DNA of 63,604 nucleotides from Desulfonatronum sp. Lineage in GTDB: Bacteria > Desulfobacterota > Desulfovibrionia > Desulfovibrionales > Desulfonatronaceae. Numbering within the stretch: the stretch's first letter is position 1; each line of letters begins with the position of its first letter. A program made the translations under genes and the position numbers. Positions 25,952-34,666 of the stretch are shown here, in pieces. A model generated the notes under the pieces. That model had not been told where the DNA came from. It saw nothing but the letters and a program-made list of their open reading frames with translations, and searched no databases. Location: the NCBI GenBank assembly GCA_011049455.1, contig DSBL01000104.1, positions 1 through 63,604 of the forward strand. The letters run 5' to 3'.

Positions 25952-26236
25952 TCATGAGCCGTTCCGGCGCTCCAGCAACGCCTTGATCTCGGCGATGTCC
26001 TCTTTGGTGGCCAAGCCGGTTTCACGGATCGCCTCGGTGACTATCTCCCTGATCCTGGCATCCAGGGCTTCCTTTTCCTGCTTCGCCCGCTGCCCGGCCT
26101 CGTCCAGAAACTTGGTCAGCTCCTCGCGGCTGATGGTTCCCAACTGCTCCAGATCCTTGAGCTGGGCCTCGATCTTTTCCTTGGCCATGAACGCGGCGCC
26201 CAGGCCGATATACAACAGATCACTCGGTTTCATCAT
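25952..26236 (-). CDS. Small coiled-coil (phasin-like) protein
   Basis: A 94-residue protein with a strong GGAGG site. A short hydrophobic N-terminal helix (LLYIGLGAAFMAKE) is followed by a long charged heptad-like helix (KIEAQLKDLEQL onward, then EKEALDARIREIV). This resembles the phasin/PhaI-like or DUF-type coiled proteins often found next to UbiB-like kinase genes. It is the first gene of a pair with the UbiB homologue and may be its membrane partner; that is inference. Confidence 0.7.
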   Translation of the reverse strand: MMKPSDLLYIGLGAAFMAKEKIEAQLKDLEQLGTISREELTKFLDEAGQRAKQEKEALDARIREIVTEAIRETGLATKEDIAEIKALLERRNGS

Positions 26237-26298
26237 GCATCCTCCAGAACATTGATGGTCCGTTTCAAAATATACATTGATCCTTACCAGTTGCCCTC

Positions 26299-26331
26299 AT
26301 TGTTGACAATAACAAACAATTTCAATATGTT
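26299..26331 (+). promoter_or_regulatory. Strong sigma-70 promoter with overlapping dyad, for the P-type ATPase
   Basis: TTGACA (26303-26308) and TATGTT (26326-26331) are spaced by exactly 17 bases in an unusually AT-rich stretch. A perfect 12-base dyad, ATTGTTGACAAT (26299-26310), covers the -35 and would suit a repressor. The start codon is 62 bases downstream. Confidence 0.6.
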
Positions 26332-26393
26332 GTTTTTATATCGAGCAAAAAACCAGCAAGCCTCTCCAACCATTATCTTTCAGGAAACAGATT

Positions 26394-29129
26394 ATGATCC
26401 CGGTACACAACACTTCCAATGAATATGACACTGATCAACCCCATGCCCTCTCAGTTGAAGACTGTTTGCACGCCCTCAACTCCAAGCCCGAAGGGCTCGA
26501 ATTCGAGGAGGCCGAACAGCGGCTGCGGCAGGTGGGCCCGAACAAGCTCCCCGAACCGGAACAGGACGGCTTGCTTAAAAAATTTTTCAGGCACTTCCAC
26601 GACACATTGATCTACGTGCTGCTCGGGGCAGCGGCCATCACGGCCCTGCTGGGCCACTGGATTGATACCGGCGTGATCCTCGGGGTGGTGGTGATCAACG
26701 CCATCATCGGCTTTCTTCAAGAGGGAAAAGCCGATGAGGCCCTGGCCGGGATCCGCAAGATGCTCTCTTTGCACGCTCAGGTCCTGCGCGGGGGCGACTA
26801 TCAGGACATGGAGGCCGAATTCTTGGTGCCCGGAGATATCATCCGCCTGCGCTCAGGCGACAAGGTCCCGGCGGATGTCCGTTTGCTGGAAACCACCAAC
26901 CTGCGCATCGAGGAAGCCGCCCTGACCGGAGAATCCGTGCCCGTGACCAAGCAGACGGCCCCGGTTTCCCGCGATGCCTCCCTGGGAGACCGCACAAGCA
27001 TGGCCTATTCCGGATCCCTGGTTACCTCGGGCCGAGGCGTGGGTCTGGTCACGGCCACGGGAATCCGCACCGAACTGGGACGGATCAACGTGATGATCCA
27101 GGACGTGGAAAAACTGGCCACGCCTTTGACCCGGCAAATGGCCCGCTTCGGCAAGTACCTCTCCATTGTCATCCTGTGTCTGGCCGCCTTGATGTTCGCC
27201 ATTGGCTGGTTTGTCCACGGCACGGCCATGGAGGAACTCTTTTTTGCCTCCATCGGCTTTGCCGTGGCCGCCATTCCCGAAGGTCTGCCCGCGATCCTGT
27301 CCATCACCCTGGCCATCGGCGTGCAGCGCATGGCCGCGCGCAAAGCCATCACCCGCCGCCTGAACGCGGTGGAGACTCTGGGCTCGGTGACCGTGATCTG
27401 CTCGGACAAGACCGGCACCTTGACGCGCAATGAGATGACCGCCAAGGCCGTGGTCACCACCGCCGGAACATATTCGGTCAGTGGAACCGGCTACGCGCCT
27501 GAAGGGCATGTGCGCACGCCGGACGGAGAAAACGCGGACATCCGCCACCGCCAGGATCTGAAAAGGCTCGTGGAAATTATGGCCGTATGCAACGACGCTG
27601 CTATCTATGAGGAGGACGGCCATTGGATGCTCAACGGCGAACCCACGGAAGGCGCCCTGCGCGTCCTGGCCCGCAAGGCGGACTTCCAGGAAAAGCCCTA
27701 CGCCCGCTTGGCCGAGCTGCCCTTTGAATCAGAGAACAAATTCATGGCCACCCTGGCCAGAAGTCCGGAGGACGAGGTCCGCCTGATGATCAAGGGGGCA
27801 CCGGACCGCCTTTTGGAACGTTGTACGCGGCAAATGGGTTCGGACGGCAAACTTCACCCCTTGGATCGCGAAATCTGGGAACAGGCCATGGACAAGCTGG
27901 CTGCCCAGGGACAGCGCGTCCTGGCCGCGGCCTGGCGAAATTGGCCTGAAAAGCCTCGTGGGATCGACCTGGATGACGTAGAAAAGGACATGATCTTCGC
28001 CGGTCTCGTAGGCATTGTGGACCCGCCCCGGCCCGAAGCCATTGCCGCCATCAAGACCTGTCGCCAGGCCGGCATCAGGGTGAAGATGATTACCGGCGAC
28101 CACGCGGGCACGGCCCTGGCCATCGGCCTGGAAATGGGCATCGGTGATGGCCAGAACGTGGTCACCGGCGACGAGCTGGAGGCCGCCGACGATGAAAAGC
28201 TTCAACAGCTCGCCGTGGAACACGATATTTTCGCCCGCACCAGCCCGGAGCACAAGCTGCGGCTGGTCATGGCCCTGCAATCCAACCAGGAGGTGGTGGC
28301 CATGACCGGCGACGGGGTTAACGACGCCCCTGCCCTGAAGCGGGCCGACGTGGGCGTGGCCATGGGCGTCAAGGGTACTGAGGCCACCAAGGAGGCTGCG
28401 GAAATTGTGCTCGCGGACGACAATTTCGCTTCCATCGAACATGCCGTGGAAGAAGGCCGGACCATTTACGACAATCTGCGCAAGGCCATCTTGTTCATCC
28501 TGCCCACCAACGGGGCCGAAGGACTGGTGATGCTCATCGCCATTGTGGCCGGTTTCGCCGTGTTGCCCCTGACCCCGGTGCAAATCCTGTGGGTGAACAT
28601 GGTCACGGCCGTGACCCTGGCCGTATCCCTGGCCTTTGAACCATCGGAGCCCGGATTGATGTCCCGTCCTCCACGGCGGCCCGGAGCTCCCATTCTTAGC
28701 GGCTACTACATCTGGCGGATCGGTTTCGTGTCCCTGCTCATCGGCTGCGCCACCCTGGCCGTGTTCCATGTGGAAATGAGCCTGGACATGGACGTGGACG
28801 TCGTGCGCACGGTCTGCGTGAACACCCTGGTGGCCGGCCAGCTCTTCTACCTCTTCAACAGCCGCTATCTGCGCGAATCCGCATGGCATCCGAAACGGCT
28901 CCTGGGCAACAGCGCGGCCTTGGCCGCGGCAGGCGCCCTGGTTCTCTTTCAACTTGTTTTTGTCTATACCCCGTTCATGAACGTCTGGTTCGGGTCTGCT
29001 CCGCTGGAACTGCGCCATTGGCTGGTCCCCGTGGGCATCGGGATGTTGGTGTTCACCCTGGCGGAGATGGAAAAAGCCATCAGACGATATTTCCTCTCCA
29101 GGACTGGGCCGTTTGAGGAACCGAGCTGA
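26394..29129 (+). CDS. P-type cation ATPase, calcium-transporter type
   Basis: A 911-residue type II P-type ATPase. An N-terminal cation-ATPase domain (to about 75) is followed by helices M1-M2 and the actuator loop with LTGESVPV. M4 contains AAIPEGLPAILS, and the phosphorylation motif SDKTGTLT has Asp338. A KGAPDRLLERC nucleotide-binding segment, MITGDHAGTA and MTGDGVNDAPALKRADVG complete the core; six C-terminal helices follow. The overall pattern fits SERCA/PMR1-like Ca2+ (or Ca2+/Mn2+) pumps, but Na+ or other ions cannot be excluded. AGGAA lies nine bases before the ATG. It is monocistronic or leads into the TAXI gene 52 bases on. Confidence 0.9.
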   Translation: MIPVHNTSNEYDTDQPHALSVEDCLHALNSKPEGLEFEEAEQRLRQVGPNKLPEPEQDGLLKKFFRHFHDTLIYVLLGAAAITALLGHWIDTGVILGVVVINAIIGFLQEGKADEALAGIRKMLSLHAQVLRGGDYQDMEAEFLVPGDIIRLRSGDKVPADVRLLETTNLRIEEAALTGESVPVTKQTAPVSRDASLGDRTSMAYSGSLVTSGRGVGLVTATGIRTELGRINVMIQDVEKLATPLTRQMARFGKYLSIVILCLAALMFAIGWFVHGTAMEELFFASIGFAVAAIPEGLPAILSITLAIGVQRMAARKAITRRLNAVETLGSVTVICSDKTGTLTRNEMTAKAVVTTAGTYSVSGTGYAPEGHVRTPDGENADIRHRQDLKRLVEIMAVCNDAAIYEEDGHWMLNGEPTEGALRVLARKADFQEKPYARLAELPFESENKFMATLARSPEDEVRLMIKGAPDRLLERCTRQMGSDGKLHPLDREIWEQAMDKLAAQGQRVLAAAWRNWPEKPRGIDLDDVEKDMIFAGLVGIVDPPRPEAIAAIKTCRQAGIRVKMITGDHAGTALAIGLEMGIGDGQNVVTGDELEAADDEKLQQLAVEHDIFARTSPEHKLRLVMALQSNQEVVAMTGDGVNDAPALKRADVGVAMGVKGTEATKEAAEIVLADDNFASIEHAVEEGRTIYDNLRKAILFILPTNGAEGLVMLIAIVAGFAVLPLTPVQILWVNMVTAVTLAVSLAFEPSEPGLMSRPPRRPGAPILSGYYIWRIGFVSLLIGCATLAVFHVEMSLDMDVDVVRTVCVNTLVAGQLFYLFNSRYLRESAWHPKRLLGNSAALAAAGALVLFQLVFVYTPFMNVWFGSAPLELRHWLVPVGIGMLVFTLAEMEKAIRRYFLSRTGPFEEPS

Positions 29130-29181
29130 CAACCTCGCTAATGCACATCCGCGCTTGGGCGGATCAACCACGGGAGCTTCC

Positions 29182-30189
29182 ATGGCTCAAACTCCTTTTT
29201 TACGGCTCATTTCCCGCCTGACATCGTCGGTTCTGGCGCTTTTCCTTTGTTTCCCGTCCGCAACGGCTTGGGCCCAGGAGATTCGTTTGTTCCGCATCGG
29301 CACCGGCGGCCTGCTGGGCGTTTACCATCCTCTTGGCCAGGCCCTGGCCGAGGGGATCACCACGGCCACCGCCTTGCCTGAATTGATTGCCGTGGCTCAG
29401 ACCTCCGGAGGCTCCGTGGAAAACGTGCAGGCCTTGCTTGCCGGAGAAATCGAAGCCGGGCTGGTCCAGGCCGACGTGGCCCTATGGGCGCTGCAAGGCC
29501 GGGGGCCCTTTGCGGGCGACGACCGGGGGCGTCATGTCCGCGCCGTAGCCAGTCTCTATCCGGAACGCCTCCAGATCGTCACCCGGCGTGACGCAGACAT
29601 TCGATCCATTACCGATCTGCGCGGCAAATCCATCTCCCTGGATGAGGCCGGTTCCGGCACACTGGCCGTGATGCGCATCGTTTTGGAGGATCACGGACTT
29701 TCGGAAAAAGATCTTTCTCCGGTCTATCTCAAGCCGGAATTCACCACGGAAAAAATTATCTCCGGTGGTTTGCACGGCTTTTGTCTGATGGCCGGCACTC
29801 CGGCCCAGGCCATTACAACCGTCATGGACCAGGATCTGTTCATGGTGCCTGTTGCGCCCGAAATCGCGGCCCGCATCTCCCGGCGACATCCCTATCTTGT
29901 GCCGGGGATGATCCCCGCAGACAGCTACGAAGGCGTCCCGGAAACTGCGACCATTGAAGTGCACGCCTTGCTTCTGGTCCATGAAGACCTAGATGAAGCC
30001 CTGGTTTACGAGATGACAGCAACCCTTTGGAGCGAACAAACCCGGTTTCTGCTGCACCAAGCTCATCCCCAAAGCCGATCCGTCACCCTGGACACCGCTC
30101 TGCAAGGGCTTTCCGTCCCGCTTCATCCCGGGGCTCGCCGCTTCTATCAGGAGCAGAACATGCTGCCTTTGGAGACTCCTGCTCCATGA
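29182..30189 (+). CDS. TAXI-family periplasmic solute-binding protein
   Basis: A 335-residue exported protein with a signal peptide ending near ATAWAQE (about residue 32); GGGAG precedes the ATG at 29182. It has TAXI/TRAP receptor features: IGTGGLLGVYHPLGQALA, QTSGGSVENVQALLAGEIEAGLVQADV, SLYPERLQIVTR and ITDLRGKSISLDEAGSGT. TAXI proteins normally deliver substrates to a fused TRAP membrane component, which is absent here. Its stop overlaps the start of a hybrid histidine kinase (ATGA), so it more likely acts as the sensing subunit of that kinase. The ligand is unknown; organic acids or glutamate-like compounds are typical for the family. Confidence 0.88.
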   Translation: MAQTPFLRLISRLTSSVLALFLCFPSATAWAQEIRLFRIGTGGLLGVYHPLGQALAEGITTATALPELIAVAQTSGGSVENVQALLAGEIEAGLVQADVALWALQGRGPFAGDDRGRHVRAVASLYPERLQIVTRRDADIRSITDLRGKSISLDEAGSGTLAVMRIVLEDHGLSEKDLSPVYLKPEFTTEKIISGGLHGFCLMAGTPAQAITTVMDQDLFMVPVAPEIAARISRRHPYLVPGMIPADSYEGVPETATIEVHALLLVHEDLDEALVYEMTATLWSEQTRFLLHQAHPQSRSVTLDTALQGLSVPLHPGARRFYQEQNMLPLETPAP

Positions 30190-32378
30190 CCCCTGCCCGG
30201 CCGCGGGTCGAGCCCATGCTCTGGATCATTGCCGTGGCTGTGCTGGCCATGGTCCTGGGCTCCGGCATCCATACCAATGTGACGCTGCGATCCGTGGAAC
30301 AGACGCTGCCCACTACCCTGTTGGCCCAGCTTGAAGACCTGACGCGGATCATGGAACACATGTCCGAACTCGTGAATTCCTCTGATCCGAACCGTGGCAG
30401 CCCAACACCGGATTCCATCGATCTTCTCTTGAAAGACATTGAAGTGTTGTTCACCAAGTTGGTGAACCTGCGCAACACCTATGTATTCGACAACCTGATC
30501 CAGGCCTCGGCTTTTCATGCCGTGGTCGCCCCGGCTCTGGTGGATGCCCGGGAATGGTTGACTCGCGGGGTTTCCGGACATGCGCCGGAATCATCTTTGA
30601 CCATGCGCATCGTGCACGCACGACTGCACGACGCCCGGCGCAAGGCCTCAATAGTGCGCTACGAGTCCCATGCCGCGGCCCGGGATGTGCTCCTGGAGCA
30701 GCGCCATCGTCTGGAACGGTTCTTGTCCGGTGTCAACCTGCTTCTTTTCCTGGCCCTGGCCGCCGCCTTGATGGTCCTGGGTCTGACGCTGCGCCAGCTG
30801 CGCCTTGCGCGCCGGGAGGCCATGGTCCAAGCTGAGCGCGAACGGCTGACCATCATCATCGAATCCACCAATGACATGGTGTCCACATTCACTCCGGACG
30901 GCGCCCTGACTTTTCTCAACACCGCGGGCAGGAAGCTGCTGGGCTGGGAAGGGGAAGAAAACTTGAACACCAAGGTCATCTCGGACATTCATCCGTTGCG
31001 GGAAGCAAAAAACATCCTTGCCGTCGGCATCCCCACGGCGGTTCGTCGCGGCAGTTGGTCCGGCGAAACCGCGCTGCTGAACGCACACGGGATCGAGATA
31101 CCCGTGGTGCAGACCATCATGTCTCATAGGACTCCTGACGGCCAAGTGGAGTATCTCTCCTCCATCATCCACGACATATCGGATCGCAAACGCGCTGAGC
31201 AGGAGCGGGAATCCCTTCAAATCCAATTGCTCCAGGCTCAGAAAATGGAGGCTCTGGGCACCTTGGCCGGCGGCGTGGCCCACGACTTCAACAACCTGCT
31301 CCAGGCCATCGGCGGCTGCACCCAGGCGCTGCTCAAGAACGCGGACCGTCACAATCCGGAACACGCCAAGCTAAAGACCATCGAACGAACCGTGGATCGA
31401 GCGGCCCAGCTGGTGCGCAGGCTGCTGCTGTTCAGCCGCAGGGCCGAGGCGCAACGCATCCCCGTCAATTTGAACCAGGCGTTACTGGACGCGGCCACGA
31501 TCCTGGAACAGACCATTCCCAGAATGATCAGCCTGACCATGAACTTGAACGAGCAGCTGTGGCCGGTCCTCGCCGATCCCGCGCAGATTGAACAGATGCT
31601 TCTGAATCTGGGCAGCAACGCCGCCGATGCCATGCCTGACGGCGGCCGACTGGTCCTGGAAACCCGGAACATGTCGCTGGATGACGAGACCGCCGGGGAG
31701 CGCATGGGCTTGCCGCCCGGACCTTACGTCGTGTTGAGCGTCTCGGACACGGGATGCGGCATGGACAAGCCCACCCTGGAAAAAATTTTCGATCCTTTCT
31801 TTACCACCAAGGAAGTGGGCAAGGGTACGGGTTTGGGTATGGCCTCGGTCTACGGCATTGTCCAGGACCATGGCGGGATGATTGCCTGCAGCAGTGAATT
31901 GGACCGCGGAACCGCGTTTACCATCTATTTCCCGGCCATGCCTGATCAGGAGGCCACGAAAACGCTTGCGTCAGCCACAGAAGCGCCTTGCGGCAAACAG
32001 ACCGGAACGGAAACCATCCTGGTCGTGGACGACGAGGCCGATTTGCTGGAACTGACCGCCGAAGCCCTCCGAAACGCGGGCTATGCGACCCTGGAAGCCA
32101 AAAGCGGCGAACAGGCGCTGGAGGCTTTCAGGCTGCACAGGGAGGTCATTGATCTGATCCTTTTGGATCTGAACATGCCCGGCATGGGCGGGCAACGCTG
32201 CCTGAAAGAGCTTCAGCGTCTGGATCCGGCCGCCCGGGTGCTCATTGTCAGCGGCTATGTGCTCAATGATCAGGTCAAGCAGGCCATGGACTCCGGGGCA
32301 TCGGGATTTCTCGGCAAACCTTTCCAGATCGACGAACTGCTCCTCCAGATCCGCCAAATTCTGGACCGCCGGGAATAA
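30186..32378 (+). CDS. Hybrid sensor histidine kinase with C-terminal receiver, coupled to the TAXI protein
   Basis: A 730-residue membrane kinase. Two transmembrane helices (about 12-28 and 182-202) enclose a 150-residue periplasmic domain. A PAS domain follows (about 215-340), then a dimerisation domain with the phospho-accepting His366 in [10 protein letters not shown]. The ATPase domain has the N-box [10 protein letters not shown] and the G-boxes SDTGCGM and [10 protein letters not shown]. The C-terminal receiver starts [10 protein letters not shown] and has the acceptor Asp in LLDLNMPG. No DNA-binding output is attached, so a separate histidine phosphotransfer protein or regulator is expected. 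The start ATG overlaps the TAXI stop, implying the binding protein feeds this periplasmic domain. Confidence 0.9.
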   Translation: MTPARPRVEPMLWIIAVAVLAMVLGSGIHTNVTLRSVEQTLPTTLLAQLEDLTRIMEHMSELVNSSDPNRGSPTPDSIDLLLKDIEVLFTKLVNLRNTYVFDNLIQASAFHAVVAPALVDAREWLTRGVSGHAPESSLTMRIVHARLHDARRKASIVRYESHAAARDVLLEQRHRLERFLSGVNLLLFLALAAALMVLGLTLRQLRLARREAMVQAERERLTIIIESTNDMVSTFTPDGALTFLNTAGRKLLGWEGEENLNTKVISDIHPLREAKNILAVGIPTAVRRGSWSGETALLNAHGIEIPVVQTIMSHRTPDGQVEYLSSIIHDISDRKRAEQERESLQIQLLQAQKMEALGTLAGGVAHDFNNLLQAIGGCTQALLKNADRHNPEHAKLKTIERTVDRAAQLVRRLLLFSRRAEAQRIPVNLNQALLDAATILEQTIPRMISLTMNLNEQLWPVLADPAQIEQMLLNLGSNAADAMPDGGRLVLETRNMSLDDETAGERMGLPPGPYVVLSVSDTGCGMDKPTLEKIFDPFFTTKEVGKGTGLGMASVYGIVQDHGGMIACSSELDRGTAFTIYFPAMPDQEATKTLASATEAPCGKQTGTETILVVDDEADLLELTAEALRNAGYATLEAKSGEQALEAFRLHREVIDLILLDLNMPGMGGQRCLKELQRLDPAARVLIVSGYVLNDQVKQAMDSGASGFLGKPFQIDELLLQIRQILDRRE

Positions 32379-32409
32379 ACATTCCGGCCGTTTCCGCACA
32401 CCATGAAGT

Positions 32410-33177
32410 TCACGCCGCCGGCACAGCGGACGGGCTTCTGCGCAGCCAGATCAGGTATTCCTGATTGCCCTTGGGGCCGAGAATTCTTGCGGGTACGCTG
32501 CCCAGACACCCGAGTCCCAGTTGGTCCCGGGCGAACCGGATCACCTCGGACAAAAGCCGCTCACGCAGGCTTGAATCGCGTATCACGCCTTTGACCGTCG
32601 CCCTCGGACCGGCTTCGAACTGGGGTTTGACCAGGGCGATGATGTGGCCCTGGGGCTTGAGAAATTGGAGGCTGGGCGGAAGAATCAGGCGCAGGGAAAT
32701 AAAGGAGCAGTCGGCAACGATCAGGTCCACGGCTTCCGGAAGCAGGTCCGGTCCGGCCCTGCGGAAATTCACGCCCTCCAGATTGACCACGCGCGGATCT
32801 TGGCGCAGCCTCCAGTGCAGCTGCCCCCGCCCCACGTCCAGGCTATAGACCCTGACCGCGCCGTGCTGCAAAAGACAATCGGTGAAGCCTCCAGTGGACG
32901 CGCCCACGTCCAGGGCGATCATTCCCCGGACATCCAAGGCGAAATGATCCAGGGCCGTAAGCAGCTTCTCTCCGCCGCGGCTGACGAACCGCTCTTGGGC
33001 CGTAATCCGGAGAATCGTCTCCAGCGGCAAAAACCGCCCCGGCTTGTCCACGAGCCGCAACTCGCCGTCCACCAGCATCTGCGCCCGGCCGGCCATGATC
33101 AACCGCTTGCCCTGCTCCCTGGACTCGGCCAGGCCTTGTTCCGCCAAAAGCTGGTCGGCCCGGATTTTCGCGGCCAC
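32410..33177 (-). CDS. tlyA: TlyA-family rRNA methyltransferase
   Basis: A 255-residue protein from a GTG start (AGGGA seven bases before). An N-terminal S4 RNA-binding domain (about 5-65) is joined to an RrmJ/FtsJ-like methyltransferase fold with the SAM loop LDVGASTGGFTDCLL, the SRGGEKL motif, and VADCSFISL and LVKPQFE at the catalytic Asp and Lys. TlyA enzymes 2'-O-methylate cytidines in 16S and/or 23S rRNA, and the haemolysin label is historical. Two bases past the threonine synthase stop, it is probably translated from the same mRNA. Confidence 0.9.
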   Translation of the reverse strand: MAAKIRADQLLAEQGLAESREQGKRLIMAGRAQMLVDGELRLVDKPGRFLPLETILRITAQERFVSRGGEKLLTALDHFALDVRGMIALDVGASTGGFTDCLLQHGAVRVYSLDVGRGQLHWRLRQDPRVVNLEGVNFRRAGPDLLPEAVDLIVADCSFISLRLILPPSLQFLKPQGHIIALVKPQFEAGPRATVKGVIRDSSLRERLLSEVIRFARDQLGLGCLGSVPARILGPKGNQEYLIWLRRSPSAVPAA

Positions 33178-33180
33178 AGA

Positions 33181-34638
33181 CTAGTCCCTGGATTGCAATC
33201 CGAGCAATTCAACCACGGACCGGGCCGCCTTGAGCACGTACTCCGGTTCGGAAAGCCCTGCCTTGTCCTCTGCGGACAAGACCTGATGCGGCCGGTTCAC
33301 CAGCTCCCGCCTGGGGACAATCTCGTATTCAGGGGCAAAGGCGTTTGCAAAATACATCTCCTGAAACCCGATAAACTTCAAGCTGTGGGCCGTGGCGTCC
33401 AGAACGGCCAGTTCCTCCTTGTCCATCAATCCCAGCTCCCTGGCCCGCAGCAACCCGGCCAGGCATTCTCCGCCCTGGGTGCAGGCGATGTGTCCATGCC
33501 TGTTGGCCATGAGCATGCCTTCGATGATGGCCTGTTCCTCCACCTGGATCACGTGAAACAGGCCCGGGCCCCCGGACTGTTCGTACTGTTCCACGAAACA
33601 CCTGACTCTTGGGAAGGAGACCGGATTGCCGATCATCGCGGCCTGGGCCACGCTGGGTCGTACCGGCACCGGATGATAGCGTCGCTTGGCTGCGTTCCGC
33701 TCCAGGTAGTAACGAAAAACCGGATCGGCATGAGCCGACTGCACGCCGAAAATCCTGGGCAGGACCTCGATGATGCCCAGCCGCTTGAGCTTCAAAAAGC
33801 CGCTCATGATCGCGGTGATATTGCCCGCGTTGCCGATGGGCACGAAAATGGCCTTGTCCGCCAGGTCCCAGGCATAGTGCTGAGCCGTTTCAAAAGCATA
33901 GGATTCCTGGCCCAGGATGCGCCAGGCGTTTTTGGAATTAAGCAGGGCCACGCGATAGTTCTCGGCCAAATGCTCCACCACCTTCATGCAGTCGTCAAAC
34001 ACGCCGGGAAGTTCCAGAACCACGGCCCCGCTGCCCAAGGGCTGGGCCAATTGCTGCGGCGTAACCTTGCCCTGGGGCAAAAGCACCACGCTCTTGATCG
34101 CCCCGCCCACATAGGCCGCATAAAGAGCCGCGGCAGCCGAGGTGTCCCCGGTGGAGGCGCAGACCGTGAGCACCTGGTCCCAGCCATGCCGGCGAATCAG
34201 GGCCTTGAGATAGCTGAAAGCGCAAGCCATGCCCCGGTCCTTGAAGGACGCACTGGGATTCTGACCGTCGTTCTTAAAGGCCAGATCCTGGCCGACATGG
34301 CTGCAAAGGGCCGGGGAAGCCGGAATGATCGGCGTGTTGCCTTCGCCGAGCCAGACAATGTCCTCGGGCTCCAGCACCGGTGCGATCAGCTCGTAGAAAC
34401 GGAAAACACCTTTAAGTTCGCAACGGCGCGTGGCCGCCCGCAGATCGAAAATCTTCCGCCACTGTATTCCCGCGATCCGGTCCAAAGCGGCAAAGCGCTC
34501 ATCTTCCAGAAGCAGGACTTCCCCGCAGTGCGGGCAGGTGTAATGCAATTCGGCAATGTCCAGGCGCGCCTTGCACCCCAGACAGACATACGTCATGCGG
34601 CCGCGGTGGGTTGGAAAGCGGTCTTGCGTCGTATCCAT
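33181..34638 (-). CDS. thrC: Threonine synthase
   Basis: A 485-residue PLP enzyme converting O-phosphohomoserine to threonine. The N terminus carries a zinc ribbon with C19, C22, C35 and C38, followed by the fold II PLP core. The Schiff-base Lys is K133 in NPSASFKDRGM, and the STGDTSAAAALYAAY phosphate-binding helix follows. A TQGGE motif lies late in the protein. The combination of ribbon and core resembles the threonine-synthase subgroup with a longer C-terminal extension (from about 400). The upstream gene on the same strand is a flavin-dependent reductase 29 bases away. Confidence 0.85.
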   Translation of the reverse strand: MDTTQDRFPTHRGRMTYVCLGCKARLDIAELHYTCPHCGEVLLLEDERFAALDRIAGIQWRKIFDLRAATRRCELKGVFRFYELIAPVLEPEDIVWLGEGNTPIIPASPALCSHVGQDLAFKNDGQNPSASFKDRGMACAFSYLKALIRRHGWDQVLTVCASTGDTSAAAALYAAYVGGAIKSVVLLPQGKVTPQQLAQPLGSGAVVLELPGVFDDCMKVVEHLAENYRVALLNSKNAWRILGQESYAFETAQHYAWDLADKAIFVPIGNAGNITAIMSGFLKLKRLGIIEVLPRIFGVQSAHADPVFRYYLERNAAKRRYHPVPVRPSVAQAAMIGNPVSFPRVRCFVEQYEQSGGPGLFHVIQVEEQAIIEGMLMANRHGHIACTQGGECLAGLLRARELGLMDKEELAVLDATAHSLKFIGFQEMYFANAFAPEYEIVPRRELVNRPHQVLSAEDKAGLSEPEYVLKAARSVVELLGLQSRD

Positions 34639-34666
34639 GGGAAGCTCGAAAGAGATGGGGTGCCGG

